From an uncultured Haloferula sp. (GTDB lineage: Bacteria; Verrucomicrobiota; Verrucomicrobiae; Verrucomicrobiales; Akkermansiaceae), in assembly GCA_946885645.1 (NCBI GenBank), contig CAMPGU010000154.1, positions 1 to 9,559 of the forward strand: a DNA stretch of 9,559 nt. The letters are read 5' to 3'. The notes beneath the pieces are model-generated. The model was not told where the DNA came from and ran no database searches. It saw only the letters and a list, made by a program, of their open reading frames with translations. Positions within the stretch are counted from its first letter, which is position 1. Every line of letters begins with the position of its first letter. Positions 7,265-9,559 of this stretch are shown piece after piece. Position numbers and translations under genes: made by a program.

Positions 7265-7617
7265 TGCCCCTTTTCCTCCAGCAGATATTCGCGCAGCATT
7301 TTCACCCGTTCCTTCGTGAGGGCGCCGCGGATGCCTTCGTGGACCAGCGGCCACATGCTGCCTCCGCGGTCGGCGAAACGGGCGCGGAAGGCCGCCTCCG
7401 CATCACGGAAGGACACCCATGAGCGCTGGGATTTCTTGAGGTGCTCCTTCGCTTCCTCGTCCAGCACGCCGAGGACTTTGGCATAGACCTCGTTGAGCTC
7501 CTTGTCCGCCTTGGCAAATTCCGCCGCGGCGTCGGCGTTCATCTCGGCTTGCGGCTGGGAACGGGCACCCGCCGGGAGGAAGACGGCGAGAAGCAGGAAG
7601 AGGATCCGGAGGTTCAT
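7261..7617 (-). CDS. Small secreted LprI-like (DUF1311) protein lacking the usual cysteines
   Basis: This is a 118-residue protein. Its N-terminus (MNLRILFLLLAVFLPAGARS) is a good signal peptide with cleavage near residue 20, so the product should be exported. The mature part has the LprI/DUF1311 pattern: MNADAAAEFAKADKELNEVY, then a helix with SQRSWVSFRDAEAAF, a GGSMWP turn, and KERVKMLREYL at the end. Mycobacterial LprI is a lysozyme inhibitor, but most DUF1311 proteins are uncharacterised, so I give no function. Family members usually have cysteines in the MNxCA, RDAEC and a later SGC-like segment; here all three positions are other residues and the mature protein has no cysteine. It follows rnhA by 44 bases and overlaps fdhD by four, so it is probably co-transcribed with both. 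The frame extends upstream through rnhA, but the signal peptide fixes the ATG at 7617. Confidence 0.78.
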   Translation of the reverse strand: MNLRILFLLLAVFLPAGARSQPQAEMNADAAAEFAKADKELNEVYAKVLGVLDEEAKEHLKKSQRSWVSFRDAEAAFRARFADRGGSMWPLVHEGIRGALTKERVKMLREYLLEEKGQ

Positions 7618-7651
7618 TCCCGCAACGCTGCCACCGGCGGCGGGGCGGGAA
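7617..7651 (-). repeat. 7-bp inverted repeat reaching the start codon of the LprI-like gene
   Basis: On the minus strand TTCCCGC (7651-7645) is complementary to GCGGGAA (7623-7617), whose last A is the first base of the ATG. The loop is 21 bases. In mRNA the helix could partly mask the start codon and limit translation. The GC-rich, A-poor leader has no good Shine-Dalgarno sequence. This may be chance, given how common the word is here. Confidence 0.3.
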
Positions 7652-7661
7652 CAGGAGGAAT

Positions 7662-8126
7662 TCAGCCCTCGAACCCTGCGTCCACCGGCAGGTCCCGCCC
7701 GGTCGCGGCGGCTACCGCCAGCACATCGCACCTTTCGTTTTCCCTGTGGCCGGCGTGGCCCCGGAGCCACTTCCACGTGATCTTGTGCACCGCCGCCGCC
7801 TCGGTCAGGCGCAGCCACAGGTCCTTGTTTTTCACCGGCTGATTCGAGGCCGTCCGCCAGCCCTTGGCCTTCCAGCCCTTCACCCAGTTCTTGGTCATTG
7901 CGTCGATCACGTAACGCGAGTCCGACAGCAGCTCGATCTCGCAAGCCTCCTTTAGGGCCTCCAGGGCCGCGATGGTGGCGAGCAGTTCCATCCGGTTGTT
8001 CGTCGTGCGGGCGAAGCCCTTGGAAAGCTCCAGGCGGTGTTTCCCGCAAACCATCACGACCCCGTAGCCGCCGGGGCCGGGATTGCCCCTGCAGGCACCG
8101 TCGGTATGGATCACCACTCGTTTCAT
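7662..8126 (-). CDS. rnhA: Ribonuclease HI
   Basis: This 154-residue type 1 RNase H cleaves the RNA strand of RNA-DNA hybrids in the cytoplasm (R-loops, replication primers). E. coli RNase HI is 155 residues and the two align almost without gaps. The metal-binding carboxylates are Asp9 (HTDGACRGNPGPGG), Glu47 (NNRMEL), Asp69 (LLSDS) and Asp134 (ENERCD), with the catalytic His124 in GHAGH. The basic handle region is visible as NWVKGWKAKGW (about 80-90) followed by VKNKDLW. The ATG at 8126 starts directly with the first beta strand, so no earlier start is needed. No Shine-Dalgarno sequence is seen. It is the first gene of an apparent minus-strand unit with the LprI-like gene and fdhD, and is divergent from the histidine kinase across 125 bases. 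Confidence 0.96.
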   Translation of the reverse strand: MKRVVIHTDGACRGNPGPGGYGVVMVCGKHRLELSKGFARTTNNRMELLATIAALEALKEACEIELLSDSRYVIDAMTKNWVKGWKAKGWRTASNQPVKNKDLWLRLTEAAAVHKITWKWLRGHAGHRENERCDVLAVAAATGRDLPVDAGFEG

Positions 8127-8251
8127 TCGGACGCGCGAAGCGGTAGGCGGCCGACGGCAGGAGGCAAGACTTCATCGGAAAAGTTTGAGGCTGGCATGGA
8201 TGGAGATTCCCGCCAAGAAGCGGGCCCGCTATCCGTCATCCTTCCGACGTC
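8127..8251. other. Divergent intergenic region between rnhA and the histidine kinase
   Basis: This 125-base spacer must hold promoters for both directions. I found no convincing -35/-10 pair. A small hairpin (CCCGC 8209-8213 with GCGGG 8220-8224, six-base loop) lies about 28 bases before the kinase start and could fall in its leader. Confidence 0.4.
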
Positions 8252-9559
8252 ATGAGCGCAGCCCCCTCCGAAATGCCTCGTCCGGCGAGCGAGCAGCTCG
8301 ATTCCCTGATCGAGCGGATCGGCGTGGTCCCGCTGGAAGAGATTCTCCGCGATCTCCTCCAGCACAGTGCGAAAGCGCTCAAGGTCGAGCGGGTGGGCTA
8401 CTGGAGCATGGAAGCGGATGGCCGGGCGATCCGCCGGGACCTGCAGTTCCTGCTCTCGGATGAACGCCGAGAGAACGCTCAGATGAGAATACCAGAGGGC
8501 TTTTTCACCTTCTCATTCGAGGCCCTCCACCAGGGCTCGAGCCTCGTGGTGTCGGACGATGCGATCGGGGATCCGCGGCTGGCGGAATTCCGGGAGAGCT
8601 ATTTTTCCCCGCTTGGCATCAGCTCGATGCTGGATGCGCCGGTGCACCGCCACGGGAGGCTTTTCGGGGTGGTGTGCCACGAGCACGTGGGCCCGATGCG
8701 GCGTTGGACCGCGTCCGAGGTCGATTTCGCGCGCTACGTCGCCCAGTGGGTCGCTCTGGCGGTCGAAATCGACGGTCGCCAGCGGGCGGAGGTCGCCCTG
8801 CGCGAAAGCGAGGCCCGTTACCGGATGGTGATCGAGCACACCCCGACTCCCACCGTGATCCTGGACATGGAAAACAACGGCCGCTTTTTAGAAGCGAACG
8901 AAAGCGCCGCCAGGTTCTATGGCGTGAGCCGGGAGACGCTGCTGTCCGGAGGTCCCGCGGATTTCAGCCCGCCCTTCCAGCCCGACGGGCGGGCCAGCGA
9001 GGAATCCGCCCGCGAGAAGATCACCCGCGCGCTAGGTGGTGAGGAGCCCCGCTTCGATTGGGTCCACCGCGGCGGAGACGGGCGGGACATCCCCTGCTCC
9101 GTCCATCTGGCCCGGATGCCGGGTGAAAAGAATCCCCGCGTCATTGCCGCCGTCACCGACAGGACCGAACAACTTCGGACAGAGGAAACCATGCGCCGCG
9201 CGCTGGAGAACGAGCGAGAGCTGAGCGAGCTGCGCTCCCGTTTCACCGCCATCGTTTCCCACGAGTTCCGGACACCCTTGGGTATCATCATGTCAGCCGT
9301 GGAGCTGCTGCGGAATTATCACGAGCGGCTCGATCCCGCGCGGCGCGGGGAGTTGTTCGAGGACATCCATGTCGCGACGCGGCGGATGGGGTCCCTTATG
9401 GAACAGGTGCTGGTGCTCGGCGGGGCGGATGCCGGGAAGCTGGCTTTCTCGCCGGAGCCCATCGACCTCCAGGGTCTCTGCCTCAAACTCGTGGATGAAT
9501 CCCTGTCCGCGACGGCGCGGAAATGCCCCGTGGAGCCGCGGCTTGACCCGGAGATGGAG
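8252..9559 (+). CDS. Soluble GAF-PAS sensor histidine kinase, 5' part (cut by window end)
   Basis: The frame is open from ATG 8252 to the last base (436 residues) with no stop. The N-terminus has no transmembrane segment or signal peptide. A GAF domain spans about residues 15-175, a PAS domain with its PAC tail about 188-308 (ARYRMVIEHTPTPTVILDM at the start, AAVTDRTEQLR at the end), a short charged coiled-coil linker about 305-330, and then the HisKA dimerisation domain with the H box SHEFRTPLG, in which His337 is the phospho-acceptor. The HATPase domain should lie beyond the window, and receiver domains may follow. It is probably a cytoplasmic two-component sensor reading a small ligand or redox cue through GAF or PAS; no haem- or flavin-specific residues were recognised. 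No earlier in-frame start or Shine-Dalgarno sequence was seen. A second ATG at 8273 is possible. Its response regulator is not in view. Confidence 0.9.
   Translation, partial: MSAAPSEMPRPASEQLDSLIERIGVVPLEEILRDLLQHSAKALKVERVGYWSMEADGRAIRRDLQFLLSDERRENAQMRIPEGFFTFSFEALHQGSSLVVSDDAIGDPRLAEFRESYFSPLGISSMLDAPVHRHGRLFGVVCHEHVGPMRRWTASEVDFARYVAQWVALAVEIDGRQRAEVALRESEARYRMVIEHTPTPTVILDMENNGRFLEANESAARFYGVSRETLLSGGPADFSPPFQPDGRASEESAREKITRALGGEEPRFDWVHRGGDGRDIPCSVHLARMPGEKNPRVIAAVTDRTEQLRTEETMRRALENERELSELRSRFTAIVSHEFRTPLGIIMSAVELLRNYHERLDPARRGELFEDIHVATRRMGSLMEQVLVLGGADAGKLAFSPEPIDLQGLCLKLVDESLSATARKCPVEPRLDPEME

Noticed and set aside
7265..7354. FdhD starting at the upstream ATG 7354
   Set aside because: It would overlap the LprI-like gene by about 90 bases and add an Arg/Gly/His-rich, non-family N-terminus; the GTG at 7264 has a GGAGG and a GTGA overlap.

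Overview
The window is GC-rich (roughly two-thirds G+C by eye) bacterial chromosome with tightly packed genes on both strands. The gene set is an SGNH esterase, a group ECF41 sigma factor with an AhpD-like partner, a secreted S9A prolyl oligopeptidase, a YdeP/FdhF-type molybdopterin oxidoreductase with FdhD, RNase HI and a soluble GAF-PAS histidine kinase. This would suit an aerobic Verrucomicrobiota member (Luteolibacter/Haloferula-like). That placement comes from general resemblance and is not demonstrated; there is no rRNA or other phylogenetic marker. No mobile element, CRISPR array, tRNA or rRNA was seen.

Layout. (1) 1-479 (+): 3' part of an SGNH/GDSL hydrolase entering from the left. 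(2) 504-1858 (+): an ECF41 module made of a near-perfect ECF41-type promoter (TGTCACG-N16-CGTC), an AhpD/carboxymuconolactone-decarboxylase-like protein, and, overlapping it by one base, a sigma factor with a C-terminal SnoaL-like domain. The unit probably controls itself. (3) 1869-1894: a strong hairpin shared by two converging genes. (4) 1921-4000 (-): a secreted prolyl oligopeptidase that carries a deletion near its 3' end. The deletion shifts the frame and appears to remove the catalytic-His segment. (5) 4197-6449 (+): YdeP/FdhF-like molybdopterin oxidoreductase, divergent from the peptidase. (6) 6464-8126 (-): rnhA, a small LprI-like (DUF1311) secreted protein, and fdhD, in that order of transcription. 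The last two overlap by four bases (GTGA). fdhD converges on the oxidoreductase with a 14-base gap. (7) 8252-9559 (+): a GAF-PAS-HisKA histidine kinase, cut by the right edge before its ATPase domain.

Two functional links stand out. FdhD is the sulfurtransferase needed to activate formate-dehydrogenase-type Mo-bis-MGD enzymes, so it plausibly matures the adjacent YdeP/FdhF-like enzyme even though the two genes face each other. The AhpD-like protein and the sigma factor form a classic ECF41 pair. The most notable anomaly is the damaged prolyl oligopeptidase, which is either a recent real inactivation or an assembly error.
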